Source: Vandiemenella viatica
Taxonomy: Eukaryota > Arthropoda > Insecta > Orthoptera > Morabidae
Reading direction: 5' to 3'
DNA: 64,000 nucleotides
Assembly: GCA_031002005.1 (NCBI GenBank)
Contig: JARYHS010009186.1
Span: 255,717,199-255,781,198 of the forward strand
Positions 1 through 12,400 of the stretch are shown in pieces. The position numbers were made by a program, and so were the translations under genes. The notes below the pieces were generated by a model. The model had not been told where the DNA came from and did no database searches. It saw only the letters and a list, made by a program, of their open reading frames with translations. Each line of letters starts with the position of its first letter. Positions within the stretch are counted from its first letter, which is position 1.

Positions 1-478
1 CGCAATCTCGTGAAAGAAACTTTATGGGCCTTTTTACGTTAATGAGGTGACGATTACAGAGAAAATGTATCTGCAAATGTTGCAGAATTGGCTTATGCCA
101 CTTCTGGAAGCTGACAGTGAAGATTTCATTTTTCAACAGGACAGTTCTCCACCCCGTTTTTCTCTAGTTGTCTGTAATTTCCTAAACACCAGGATTCCAA
201 ACGGATGGATTGGTCATGCTGGGGATGCTGATCGTCATCTGATGTCATGGCCTCCTCGTTCCCCTGACCTAACCCCTTGCGACTTCTTTGTTTGGGGTTT
301 CGTAAAAGACCCAGTGTTCGTGCCACCAGTATCAGTTGATCTGCCAGACCTGCAGGTTCGCATCACCAATGCATTTCCTCTCATTGACAGACACATGCTG
401 CATCAGGTATAGGAAGAACTCGATTATAGACTTGATGTGTGAAGAGTCGCTAAAGGTGCAAATATTGAGCATCTGTAG
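1..478 (+). pseudogene. mariner/IS630-type DDE transposase, 3' part, decayed
   Basis: An open frame runs from about position 14 to a stop at 410-412. It shows the hallmarks of the insect DDE transposases of the IS630/Tc1/mariner group: LYGPF, then FQQDSSPPRFS (the second catalytic Asp region, usually FQQDGAPPH), then WPPRSPDLTPCDFFVWGFVKD (the third catalytic acidic region) and a C-terminal PDLQVRITNAF segment. The same frame continues past two in-frame stops (410-412 where Trp is expected, and 449-451) through EELDYRLDV and GANIEHL to the natural stop at 476-478. The first catalytic Asp and the DNA-binding domain lie outside the window. Two nonsense changes and the loss of the G-A-P-P-H motif make this a dead copy. 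The AT-rich stretch to about 600, ending in AGCTCTGTATA, is probably its 3' flank and terminus. Confidence 0.85.
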
Positions 479-3332
479 ACACTCAAAAAAAAACTTTCAC
501 AGTTTGTTTATATGTCTGTGTAATCTTGTAAGTATATGTCAAATAATAAATCTGTAGTAATTTCGTGAAATCACTGAAATCATTTTGACTAGCTCTGTAT
601 AAGGTAACTTTGGTCTGGATGGTGTTTCTAGGTGTTTGATGCAACTTTGATGAGTAGTTTACTATGCCTTTTAAAATATATTTAATGTTTTACTGTTCAC
701 ATAAAAAAAAAATGTAAAACATCAATTTATCTCATACCCTACCTCATATTTCAAACTGTTTAAAAAATACATCCTCCACTGCAAATTGATTATGCTATTT
801 TTATATTATAGTAGTTTTTGAGAGACTAATAGAAAAACTGAAGATGAGAAACACTAATGTGGAGACGTTTTACAGGAATAATGATAGAAGCTTGTTAAAG
901 TTTGGAGGATTTTTTTCTTATCACATAGCAGAGAAGGGAAAGATTATTTGTTTAATAACAGATTCACAACTATATATTAATGAGTTATGATGAATTTCTA
1001 TCAGTCTCTCCATTAATATTTTTCTTTTATTTTCTCCAGTCATTTGTTTTGACTCTAACAAATACAGTAAGATTTGTGGCCAAGTCTTACAGTTTCTGCT
1101 ATGAAGTGTCGGACTACTTCTGAGAAGTCTCGGACCTGGAACTCACTTTTATGCATGCCTAAAGTCATGGGATACTCCTTTAATAATGTTTGGGACCACC
1201 TTTAGCATTACAGAGTGCAGTAGTAGTTTGGTTTGGCATTTAATTGCTAATCGGTGGAAGTCTCCAGGAGTGGTATGCAGCCATGTTGTCTCAATTGTTG
1301 ACCATAACTACGATAGGTGCTGGACCTCGTGCATTAACAATTGTCAATTATACCCCAATTATGCTCCAGGAATTCACACGTGGTGATCTGGATGTCCAAA
1401 TCATCTGCTGGAATTGTATAAAAAGCTCCTCAAACTTATCTACAAATTCTACCCATGTTATAATTTTGGAACTTCTCATTGTTCTTGAGATATTTCAAGT
1501 CCATGAAGGGCTGCTAATTGTCACCAATCAGGTGAGTATAGTCATGAACTGGTTTTGACCAAAGGACTAAGTACATGCCAAGTAAACACACATCACATCA
1601 CTATGGAACAACAGCTTTCACAGTGCCATGCTGAATAATTGGAGACATGGCCTCATGATATTTTAACCACATCTGAATCTTATTATTGGTGCAGCTGGAA
1701 CTGTAGACTCATTTGGCTATGCTACCTTCTTCTATTTATCTGAGGTCAATCCCTAAATGACTGTTGCAGTATGTTACCCAATATAATTCTTCTGTTGGAA
1801 CCAAATGATCTACACATAGTTAAAAATTTTGATCATTATGAGATATGCCCAGCCAATGTACTTTTCTTTGTGGGAGGTATTGCTGTCTGTGAGGCATTCT
1901 CGTTATACCTTTGGCATTTTGGAGTGTAAATACTGAATTTCACAGCCACTTTCAGAATGCCAAGTCACATGCATAGTCTTTGAATATAAACTTGGTTAAT
2001 TCCCATCAGGTAGATATTATCATGTTACTAAACGTTTAACAGGACACTCACAAGTCCTACTGATAGCTGCAGCAACCATTTGCGTGTTTATCAACTTTTA
2101 CATTCGTCCATCTTTGTATTCTGTTATCCCATGACTTGTGGCATGTTGGTGTACATATCTGTGCTCCATATTATTGGTTGAATTAATAATTGTTATTTTT
2201 TACAGTAACAATGGAACAGAAAACATTGCTAAAATAGAATATAAAATTATTACAACATTGTAACACTTCCTGATCGTATGGTTTCTTTGTTGTAATTGTT
2301 TTCAAGATGTTGATATTATCACCACACAAAAAATCTGTAATAATCTTGGTCACTTAGATATGTCAGTTAAGGATTCTCGATTTTTTTCCCCTTCCTCATA
2401 ACTCAACACACGTACAGTCTGAATCTGTGATTAATAAAAACCTTTAACATACTCTTCAAGCAGTTACATTGTCTTCAATAATTATGTTAAAGCAGTAACT
2501 TTGTCCACGCCAAGCAAACTAACTGCTATGGTGCCCCTCTGTGGCAAAATTCTTTCTTCTCTACAATTTATGATTAACCATCCACCCCTATGATTTTAGA
2601 CAAATCAGATAGTTACTGGTTAGACAACTCATAGTGATTATTTGCAATTTTTCTGAATAGTCAAACTATGATCAATATTTTATAGTGCCTCTATTCTTTC
2701 ATGATCAATGTTGTATCACTTTTATGTTTTTATTGATCAAGCTGGAGATGGTTTCATATGGTTCATTTATGTAGAATATTTTATTATATTAATAAAATTT
2801 ACCACACCTCAATTATTTATTTGTATTGGAAAGGAGAACACTCCATTTTTCCTAGTCTTGTCACTTTGTTGTGTATGACATCTGCCTGTGACAAATTTTA
2901 AATGGTTCTGTTTGTTTTCTATAAAAGCTGTGAGAAAATGATTTATGCTTAATGAATTATCAATAAACATACTTTTTTGCTCTGATTGAAATACATTAAA
3001 AATGTAGAAATTGAAAGGGATCTAAATAAATTATATTACATAATGCGTTACTGTAACTATGAATGTCACTATATCATCAAAGGATCATCCAACTTCATAA
3101 TCAATTTTTTAAAAATTAGCCCTTCATTGTATTAATTTTTAATCAAACATAATGAGTAATATGAGTGCAATTTCAAGAGTTTTATGTATTGAGTTTTTTT
3201 GTTTATTAATGCTAAACTTCCTCTTAGTAAAATCAAATGTGTAATTCATTTGAAATCAGAATTCACTGCAAGCATAGAGTTCCAAAGTTAAATATGTAGG
3301 TGTCCAGGTGCATTACCTGGTCTGTCTTACAG
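479..3332. other. AT-rich non-coding DNA, intron upstream of the first visible RIC3 exon
   Basis: Apart from the transposase 3' flank and the inverted-repeat interval at 1162-2137, I see no gene, repeat or RNA here. The segment ends in a pyrimidine-rich acceptor (TCTGTCTTACAG, 3321-3332), so most of it is expected to be intron. Confidence 0.5.
1162..2137. mobile_element. possible DNA transposon bounded by 13-bp inverted repeats
   Basis: The 13-mer AAGTCATGGGATA at 1162-1174 recurs as its exact reverse complement at 2125-2137, which delimits 976 bp. The interval is locally richer in mixed sequence than the surrounding AT-rich intron. It has only short, unconvincing open frames and no domain I recognise. 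I could not find a clear target-site duplication, so the ends may be accidental or the flanks may have decayed. It could be a non-autonomous element of an unassigned family. Confidence 0.35.
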
Positions 3333-3472
3333 GGGATATAGAGATTGATCACCTGCGCAAGCGACTGGAGGAAACGGAGGCAGCCATGGAGAGAATTGTA
3401 GCCCAGATGGGTTCAGTTCCTCTACCCTTGCACTCCTCCGCAAGTGTGGGTTTGGGTTCTGTCAGTGCCAAG
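3333..3472 (+). CDS. RIC3: RIC3 exon: coiled coil
   Basis: The exon is bounded by a TCTGTCTTACAG acceptor and a CCAAG/gttagg donor. It is 140 nt, enters in phase 1 and leaves in phase 0. It encodes GDIEIDHLRKRLEETEAAME, continuing RIVAQMGSVPLPL and a Ser-rich linker ending GSVSAK. Leu/Ile/Met heptad spacing from HLRKRL to AQMG marks the coiled coil. The high GC content (about 55%) stands out sharply from the flanking intron. The open frame that begins at an ATG at 3308 is only read-in from the intron and is not a start. Confidence 0.85.
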
Positions 3473-6400
3473 GTTAGGGCATTCATCTCATTTCCACAGC
3501 TTGATGGCTTGCATGGCATTTTGACCTTTTGTTATCTTATAGTACATTCCCCTTGATACTGTTCCATTGTTAGATCTTTGTTTGTGACAAATAATGCTGT
3601 TCCTGTGAGCTAAGAGATTTATTATAGATTTATACGTAACATGAACCTAAATTCTTGATTCATAAATACCCAGGTTTGCTTTTAAGCTTTTCCATCCCTT
3701 TTCTTAGATTTTTGTGGACAGAACTGATGAGTTAGCCCAAGGAAACAGCACTGTTTGTTGCCAGTTTCTGGCACACATCTTAACCTTGTAAATGCAGAAA
3801 TGTAACTTTTTTCCTGTTTGAAGCTGTGACAGAAATGAACCTGTTCACAACTTGTGAATTTATAGTGGTATATGTTGTCTCACATGACCCTGTTTTGACA
3901 TACTTCTCTCATAGTTATGACAGCAATCTCAGGCTTAATAGCTGAAGTGGATCTTCAGAGGGAGATACTTGAAAAACGAGCTGGGGCACAAAATGGTTGT
4001 CTGTCAGAGAAGAAGGTACTGTGCTATGGGCTATTGGCATTTGTCATATGTCCTGCATGGCCAAGTAGCTTTACTACATCGTAACAGAGAGCAGAATCAA
4101 TGTTCTATATGAAAAGAGATGAAGAATGATATCCACGTTAATATTATTAATATGAAATGTTATGAAAAGGACACAGACCTACTAAAAAACTTAATGAATG
4201 CTTACACAGTTTTATCTTGGTGTGAAGTTATGGAACATTATTCAGTGAAATATTGCCACTAACTGTTTAAAGTTGAAGGATGTGAGAATTTTCTTTAAAA
4301 ATAAATTTTTGTCGCTAACAGTTAACGCACGCCTTTAACTGTAGGCTCGCTGCCAATTTTTAGTCAATTCTCAAATACTTCCCAAATCTTGTAAACATAT
4401 TAGTTATTTTTTGTTAACTAACTTATGAGGCCAAAAGTCTGTCTCAAGGTATCTCTGATTATTTACCTTTTATCTGTCAAATGTACTTCAGGAATGTGAA
4501 GTTAGTATGCCATTAAAGTTTATTTCCTTTTTGTTATGCTAAATGAATATTTACATTGGGCGTATTACTGTTGTAAACATTTTAGAAGAAGCAGTGCAGC
4601 AACTAAATTATTCTAGTTTAGTTTCCAATCTGGCAGACCATATTTCAGATTTTCGTGGTTTCCTCGAAAAACGTTTGACATGTCTGTCTTGATGTGATGG
4701 CTAAGAGTTCACATATACTGAGTCTGAAAATAGATTCTTAACTTGGAAAAGCTGAAATAATTAAAGATTCTTTTATCTCAGTCGCCATCAATCATGTTGG
4801 CCATAAAATTGAGAATTTAGAAGGTGATGCACTTAGACGCCATTTGCAGTTTTAAACATTGGTTCCATAAAACTATTGTTACTTGTTGTTGCCATCACCA
4901 TAAGAATACACTTCATACTATGCAAAAATTGCCAGGTTTGTGGGAGAAATCAGTTTAATCCAAATTATATTTCACACACAGTTGTTTTATTACTGATGTT
5001 TCAACATAGCTTTAAGTTTACAGCTTCACTTTACTAGGTCACCACCAAACCTGTTACTACCGTAAAGCATAGTTCGCTGAAAATTATCCTTTTGTAATGT
5101 TAATTCACTTTACTGTTTACTAAATTACGTGGATTAAGTGGTCGCTTGATTTCACTAGTGTTTTAAGTTAAATTCTCAAAAAAAAATAAAACTTTAACAT
5201 TTGAGATTTCTCTTGTTGCTAATTTTTTTGTTAATGAAGGCTTTCCCAGTGGATCAACTATTTGAAACGTTCTTGGATCTCTCACGAGATAATGCATCAA
5301 TCTGATGCGACATTTCAGAGCCAGTTTGTCTCATGACTTGGTGTCTCAAGATGTTCAAGAAAAATAATGTTTAATTGTTTTAGATTTACAACATACTTAT
5401 TAATTATTCATCTAACCTCAGTTTCACTTATAACCAAGTAAGCAGCCAAGTAGCCAGCTGCTAGATGAAGTTTTACCATAACTGCTGGAATATTGAACAT
5501 GAAATTGTTTGGCATAGAAAATTTCTGACACCAAATACCCAAACTGGGCTGATTTATGCTGGTGGATTTCATGGTGTGGAATTTCAATAGAATGGGAAAC
5601 CCAAAGACTAAATTTTTGTGCTAAAAGATAAGAATATTTAGATCACAAATACCATGGTGAAAGTTGCTGCCAATAATATATTTAATCCTGCTTAATGTGC
5701 TTGTGGATATTTAAATGGAATGAACCACCTGTCGGCCGTGTACCCAATGACCATAGACTCATTGTTGCTTTTTCCATCGGATTTGATTTGACCAACACGT
5801 TTCGTTTCTTGTAACCGCTGTAGACCCTTCCCCATCCTTATTCCAACATTTCTGATGATTTTCTACCATTTTGAGTTTACTTCAAATACAAAAGTGTTCT
5901 TATTACTAAATTTGTGTTCTCAGAAGAAAGACTTGTTAACATCTATACTAAATGGCTTCTCGATACTATGTAACTGCTATTAAAAACTTCTGCTTTCCCA
6001 GTTTCAAAGTAAAATTTAATTTCCTAACAATTTAGTTGTTCTTCCATTCGGAAGGAAACAAACCTATTTGCTGCTGTACTTTCCATCGATAGTATGCTAA
6101 TGTGCTTTCGTTTTGTCTTTATTTTTTAAATAAGCCGCTTTAAGGGCATTTCATGGCATATTTATTATCTAATTTGTGGAATTCTCTGTCATATTATAAA
6201 TATTAATTTTTGTCCAAAACATTTCTGCTGAAGTATTAAATATTTTGCAAAAATGATAAAATTCCCAAAAATTACTATAGTTTTTCAGTAAACTTCAGGA
6301 GGCTACATAGCACTACTTTTTTAAAAGAATTTTCAGCTCAATATCTTTTAAAATAAAGGAGAGGAATTAGGATTTTTTTTTACATTTTTCGCCAAAAGTT

Positions 6401-9400
6401 TACACAAATTGTTGTCTACTTTCATTTGATGCCGAAGAAAATTATTTGAAGAATTTTTTGTGTTCAGTTCCCCACTAAAGCTCTATAAGTACTATCAAGC
6501 CAACAATTTTTCAGTATTTTAGATTATAATCTTATTATACTTATAATGCAACTAAGGAAAATGGAAGCGGCTTCTAGGCGATATAAATAAGAAAAGAAAG
6601 GGAAATTAACCCACCACATACCAAAGTGGACGGATGCGATGAGAGATCACTAATGCTGACAAACAAACAACACAATATTTTGGCATATGCCTTGCTCACA
6701 AATAGAAGAAACGGGCCATTAGGCTCGGAACGTGTGTGCACACCGAACGTTACCTAATGACTAACCGTGTTGTGGTGAGGGGGGGGGGGGGACGGATAAG
6801 GAGTAGACTATCGATATCGGTATACAATGTCTGAGATAATATATTTAATAAAAAAAAAAAAGGGTAGTGATGGGTTAATTGGAATTTAACGGTGGTTAAG
6901 TCCAGGTGGGTGTCTTGTATCCAGGATATTCTGGTACGCTAGTTCCCATCTCCGGAGTTCTGCTGCAGTGGTGCTGTCAGGGAAAACTCTGACTGCTCTC
7001 ACAGTGAAACAGTCGTTGAGGTTGTTGGAATCATGGCTATTGGCATGTTCTGGTACTGGAAGGTACAGGTTACGAGTATGGACTGTTTGTCTGTGGCCAT
7101 TCATTCTAACAGAGAATTGCTGTGTGGTGAGGCCTATGTAAGAACTGGTGCAAAAGCGGCAAGTTAGTTGGTATATCAGATGAGTGGTTGAACAGGTGGC
7201 ATGTCCAATAATGGGGAAAGTTTCTCCTGTGGTGGGGTTGGTATATGTAGTGGTGGGTGGAAGCATGCTGTTTTTTTTTTTTTTTTTTTCTATGTTTATA
7301 CCGTACCATTACTACATTTGCTCATTTTACCATCGCCTGCCAAAATATTAAATATATTATCTCAGACATTGTATACCGATATCGATAGTCTACTCCTTAT
7401 CCGTCCCCCCCCCCCCTCACCACAACACGGTTAGTCATTACGTAACGTTCGGTGTGCACACACGTTCCGAGCCTAATGGCCCGTTTCTTCTATTTGTGAG
7501 CAAGGCATTTGCCGAAATATTGTGTTGTTTGTTTGTCATCATTAGTGTTCTCTCATCGCATCCGTCCACTTTGGTATGTGGTGGGTTAATTTCCCTTTCT
7601 TTTCTTATTTATTATACTTATAAATAACTTAAGTAACAAATTTGTGAGTTCAGAAGATTTAAGGATGTGATAAATCCATGAGAGAGTCCATAAGGGTTAA
7701 CCTTTTTCATTCAAAAGGTATGGAACCCTACAAATATATTACAGACACATTTGATACTCTGCTATGTCAGAAGAATTGATTTAAAAATTGATACTACTAA
7801 TCCTGCGGAATATCCAGTAGAAGCAGATTTTGTCACAACAATCCTGTTTTATCTTGATCAGGAGGTTCCCCGTAGTATTTATCTTTTCTCAATTTTTAAT
7901 ATTTGTTGTTTTGTGCTTCTTCGGGTTTTGAATTCAAGAAGATGGCATTTTCAAATTTTTTCTAAGTGTATTAAACTCTTTACGTTCTTGTGGAAATGAA
8001 TAAGTGTTTTTTATGGTGTGTTTTGTACATTAAGCCATACCATTTTATTGTGTTTCAACACTTTATTTGCAAACTACTGCCAGTTTGCATATTTATGATT
8101 TTACATATACACTTTGGTTCTATGTTCAAAATGTCTTCTGCAGACTGCTTCTCTGATATTAATGTTGTTAATAATTGCCCTGTGGTGACATTTCTCTTGA
8201 TTTATTTCATTCCATCCGTATAAGCCAATTGTTACATATTATCAAGCTTTTTTATTGTCACAGGACTCTTCTGCATTTAAAGTTTCACATAGATACTAAA
8301 CTTTTTGAATCAATATTCATCCTCTTTTTAAGAACCAACAGTTTATGAAAAATGCCGAGTTTGAAATCTTTTGACAGTTATTTTTAAGTAATCTGATAAA
8401 ATCACTTTTGTTGAAATGAAAGGTGTTCAACAGTTACAGAATTGACGGTCAGATATTTTCTTCATCTCTCATTTTTAACATTTCATTTGCAAAGTGTTGG
8501 TACCTCATTCATACATTTTCACTATAGTTGCTGTTCTTATTTTAATATTTGAGCTCAAAGACTCAATGGTTTTACTAGTCTAGTTATTTTTTTCTATTTT
8601 ATTTAAAACATTGTGGTATTAGTACTTCATCATTTTCATTTAACATAGATAAATTATGTTTAAACGTGATTGTAAATTGCATGTTTGAATTTAAAGTAAT
8701 CATAATTACTATTCTTTACTTTGGGACAGAAACATCATATCATAACATTGTCAGTTTTGAAGAATTAGATGCCATGTAGCTTTTCCTGTAATTAGAAATT
8801 GTTAGTGCTAGCATGCTTTTATAAATTTGAGAAAATTTAAATTTTTTATTCATTATACCACATAGCAGTTTCACTCTGATAAGGAGTGCTTAAGGCATCT
8901 TAGAAGGAACAAGAAAAAATAAATACCTTTCTAAGACAGTGGTGGCACAAATAATTTAAAGGATTTTTGTTGCTGAAGTCACAATTTTTACTTTCTCATT
9001 AAACTAATTTTATAAAAGTAGCTTTAGAACAAAGTGCTCGTTTCTTTTAAGTGACTAAATGAAATATAAAAAGTTTGGCTGGCAGATGACTCCAGAGAGT
9101 GTCTTTGAAATATTGTATCAATTGATGCTCTCCCCCAGTGGGGGGTCAGAGAATATTTTATGGTTGATACATAGGGAAAGCCTCCATTCTTTCAAACTTT
9201 ATTTGGATTAAACTGCAGTGCTTTATTTGTCTTCCTTTGTCATTCAGTGAATAATTTACTATCATAGTTTAGCAGTTTAAACATTTCTAATCATTTTGAG
9301 GACTAAAATGTGTAAGTGAAACCAATATTGTAAATTAAACCAGTTGAATAATTGTGGGAGAAAAATTTGGAGTTTTTTGTACATCTCGTGTTTAGAAAGA

Positions 9401-12400
9401 GAAGTGAAATGTTGGTTTCCGCATATGTAGGCGAGAACAATGCAGATACACAAAATACACACAAACACAGAACTATGATGGAATAGTTTGGTTTAAACCA
9501 TTTGGCCACAATAGAATTTGATTTATGCTGAGTGGTAATCAGAAAGGACGAATAGTGAAACAAGTTCTAAATTAAATAAAATTGCTCTTTGGCTTCCAGC
9601 CGCGTATAAGTGCGACGTTTGAAGGATGTTTTGACAGAGTCAATCTCTGCCCTTATTTTCAATCAACGGTAAAACTTTGATAACTATTTGTTTTCGTGGT
9701 GCCATGGCAATGGTGGATTACAAAAGCATGAAAACAAACCGTTATTAAAGTTATACCATTAGTTTAAAATGAGGGCATATTTGTACTCCCTGGTAATATC
9801 CCATAAATGTGGCATTTATAAACGGCAGGAAGCCTGGGATTGATTTATTTGCAACACTGTGAAATTGCTAATGTCACATTTAGTAAAATGTGCAACAAGT
9901 CTGTTTGACCACACCTACCAATGGATAACTGCTGCATTGTCAGATCTGTAGGAAGGAGGATGTTTGTTACTAATTTCACAATCCCTATGATGTGAGGTTG
10001 TAGAAGAAGACAGAAAAATATTTGCAACCTATCATAATCTGTTGCAACCAAAAAAGTTGAGGAGGAATCTCATTTCAATTTTTATTGGATTTCTAGTCTT
10101 TGATGCTAAGAAATGGACTTAGCTGGTGCAGAATGACTGTTGGATTGTACTCACTTGGAACATATCATTGGAAAGTTCGTTATGTATTACTTTGCGTAGT
10201 TAATCGTTGGATATTAAGACTCAAGCAGTATTATTGAAAAATTGGGTGAAGGGATAATAATGAGAACAAATTTATTACTGATGCGATATGGAAACATGTA
10301 TTAGATAAGAAATTGATGTCTAATGTCAAGGAGGTTAGTTTGTCTGATGATGTGTATAAAACTAATGAGATGGTCTTTACAGAAAGATAAATCTATGTTA
10401 AGAAATGTTGCACAAGTATGGCCATGAAACATAAAAATGTACAGCTCATAAAAGAATGAATGTTGAAGATTGCTTAGGAGAAACCGTATTAGTTTTTGTG
10501 GCAGTGCCCCTTATTTGGTGATAGATTTTTGAAACAGAATTAAAAATATTGGTTAATGCAGGGAGGGAGAAAAGCAGTGCTACAAAGGCCATGTAATGTT
10601 GATGTAGGAAATATTTGATACTGCTCATTTACGGGTGGTGTAGATTGTCGTGTGTAAATGGATGTAATGTTGACAGACACCAATATAATGAGTTGACAAT
10701 ATAAGAAATCCTGGCTGCAGGAAGAAAGCTTACTGGCTGAGATGTGTTCTGTTGTGGAACTATTATCAGCAGATATGGAAAGTCCACATTTACCAGCCTT
10801 GTTATATTTTATTCTAATTGGTACCTTTTGTTCTCCCTCAAACCAGTTTTATCATGTATTATACTAAATTTTTAATGATATTACTTATTCTAAACAAGTT
10901 TTTGTTTTCTGTTGTGAAGCACGATGAGTTTTGACTTAAAGCCAGTTTTCACTAAATACTTGTGTTATGTATGAGGCATCACATTGGTGAAAACTTCACA
11001 CAGTCTCCCAAGCCATTAATAAATATATTGGGGAAACTAAACAACTTGATATTACAAGAAGAATGATGGCAAACCTCTGTACAACTTTTATAACGTCGAG
11101 ATATTAAAATATCAGAATAAACTAGTGTAACAAAATTATGGAAAGTGACTCCTGTGGAACAGTTTTTTAGTTGGTTCTTTTCCCAGTTGGTGGTCACCTT
11201 TTAGTCTAGAATGATAACTACCTACCTATTGGGAGATAAAATTTATGGTTAGTAATTGATGTAAAATAAAAACATGTAATAATGTGCCATGACCACTTGT
11301 TCCTACCAATATTAGCATGTTGTTTTGCATGGTTGATTTTTATCTGAGTGCTTGCAGCAGTTGCACAGTTTTTATTTTTAATTGCCAGTAGCGGCGTGCT
11401 TTAGATTTCCGCATATAATCTTCTCATTTAGATTGTTATTGTTGTTGTAACTCAGTTGTGATTTCACAAGCATTTTCTAGAATTTAGTGGTGTTGTTTAG
11501 ATGTGCATGGTGTTGAAGATTTTTTTTCTCTCTCTCTTTCTCTCTAATTTCTAGCTTCATTCTGCATTGATTAAAAATCATTCAAAAACTAGAAAAGAAA
11601 GTCACATTAAGTGAAGTTTGTAAGTTTACAAGAGTCATAGAATAAGTGAGTGTACATGGTTTTTTTCCCCTGTAACAAAATTTGTTTACAAGATAGTGTC
11701 TAAGATTTGAATGATTTTATTGGTATTGACATGTTCTTTGCAGATCCTCCAATAAGCTGACTCTAAATTATTTGGTGACTCTTCTGTTTGTGTTTACATT
11801 ATGTATTCTTCAAAGTGTCCATAACATGTTCATTATTATTATTTTTTTTTAATGCAGGAAGGTCTTAAAGTAAAAAGAAAGGGAGAGAATTTTTAAAAGG
11901 AACTGATTTAAAATACAGCATGTTCAGCAGTTTACATAGTAGTAATTATTGTAGTGAAATAAGTTTGCCACCTTGAAAGGTTGTGCTGGTACATTTTAAT
12001 TGACTGTTCTGGCTATATTTGTCATAGAAGTTTACAACTGTATTCTTACATTTGCTCAGACTTTGATTAGTCTTTGATTGAAACTTAATTTGATTACTAA
12101 AGTAAGTTCATAGCAAATAGTGGAGGTTGGTTGGGCAAACATGGGACTAGATGGAAGGATTAAGTGAAAATATGTGTTTTTTACTAAAAATTTTTAGCTT
12201 TGAACAGGAACAGTATTTTCTATTCCAAAAATCACACACAATTGTATTGTTGCCTTCACAACTTAGTGTATTCTATTTTATTGCTCACTTTATTGAAAAA
12301 TTATTCCATTAAAACACCAGATACAAAAATTAATAGCTTTTCTAGGTTTTGATTGAGCAAAATTAATACAGTTGTTTTTTTTCATTGTGCTGTTAATCAT

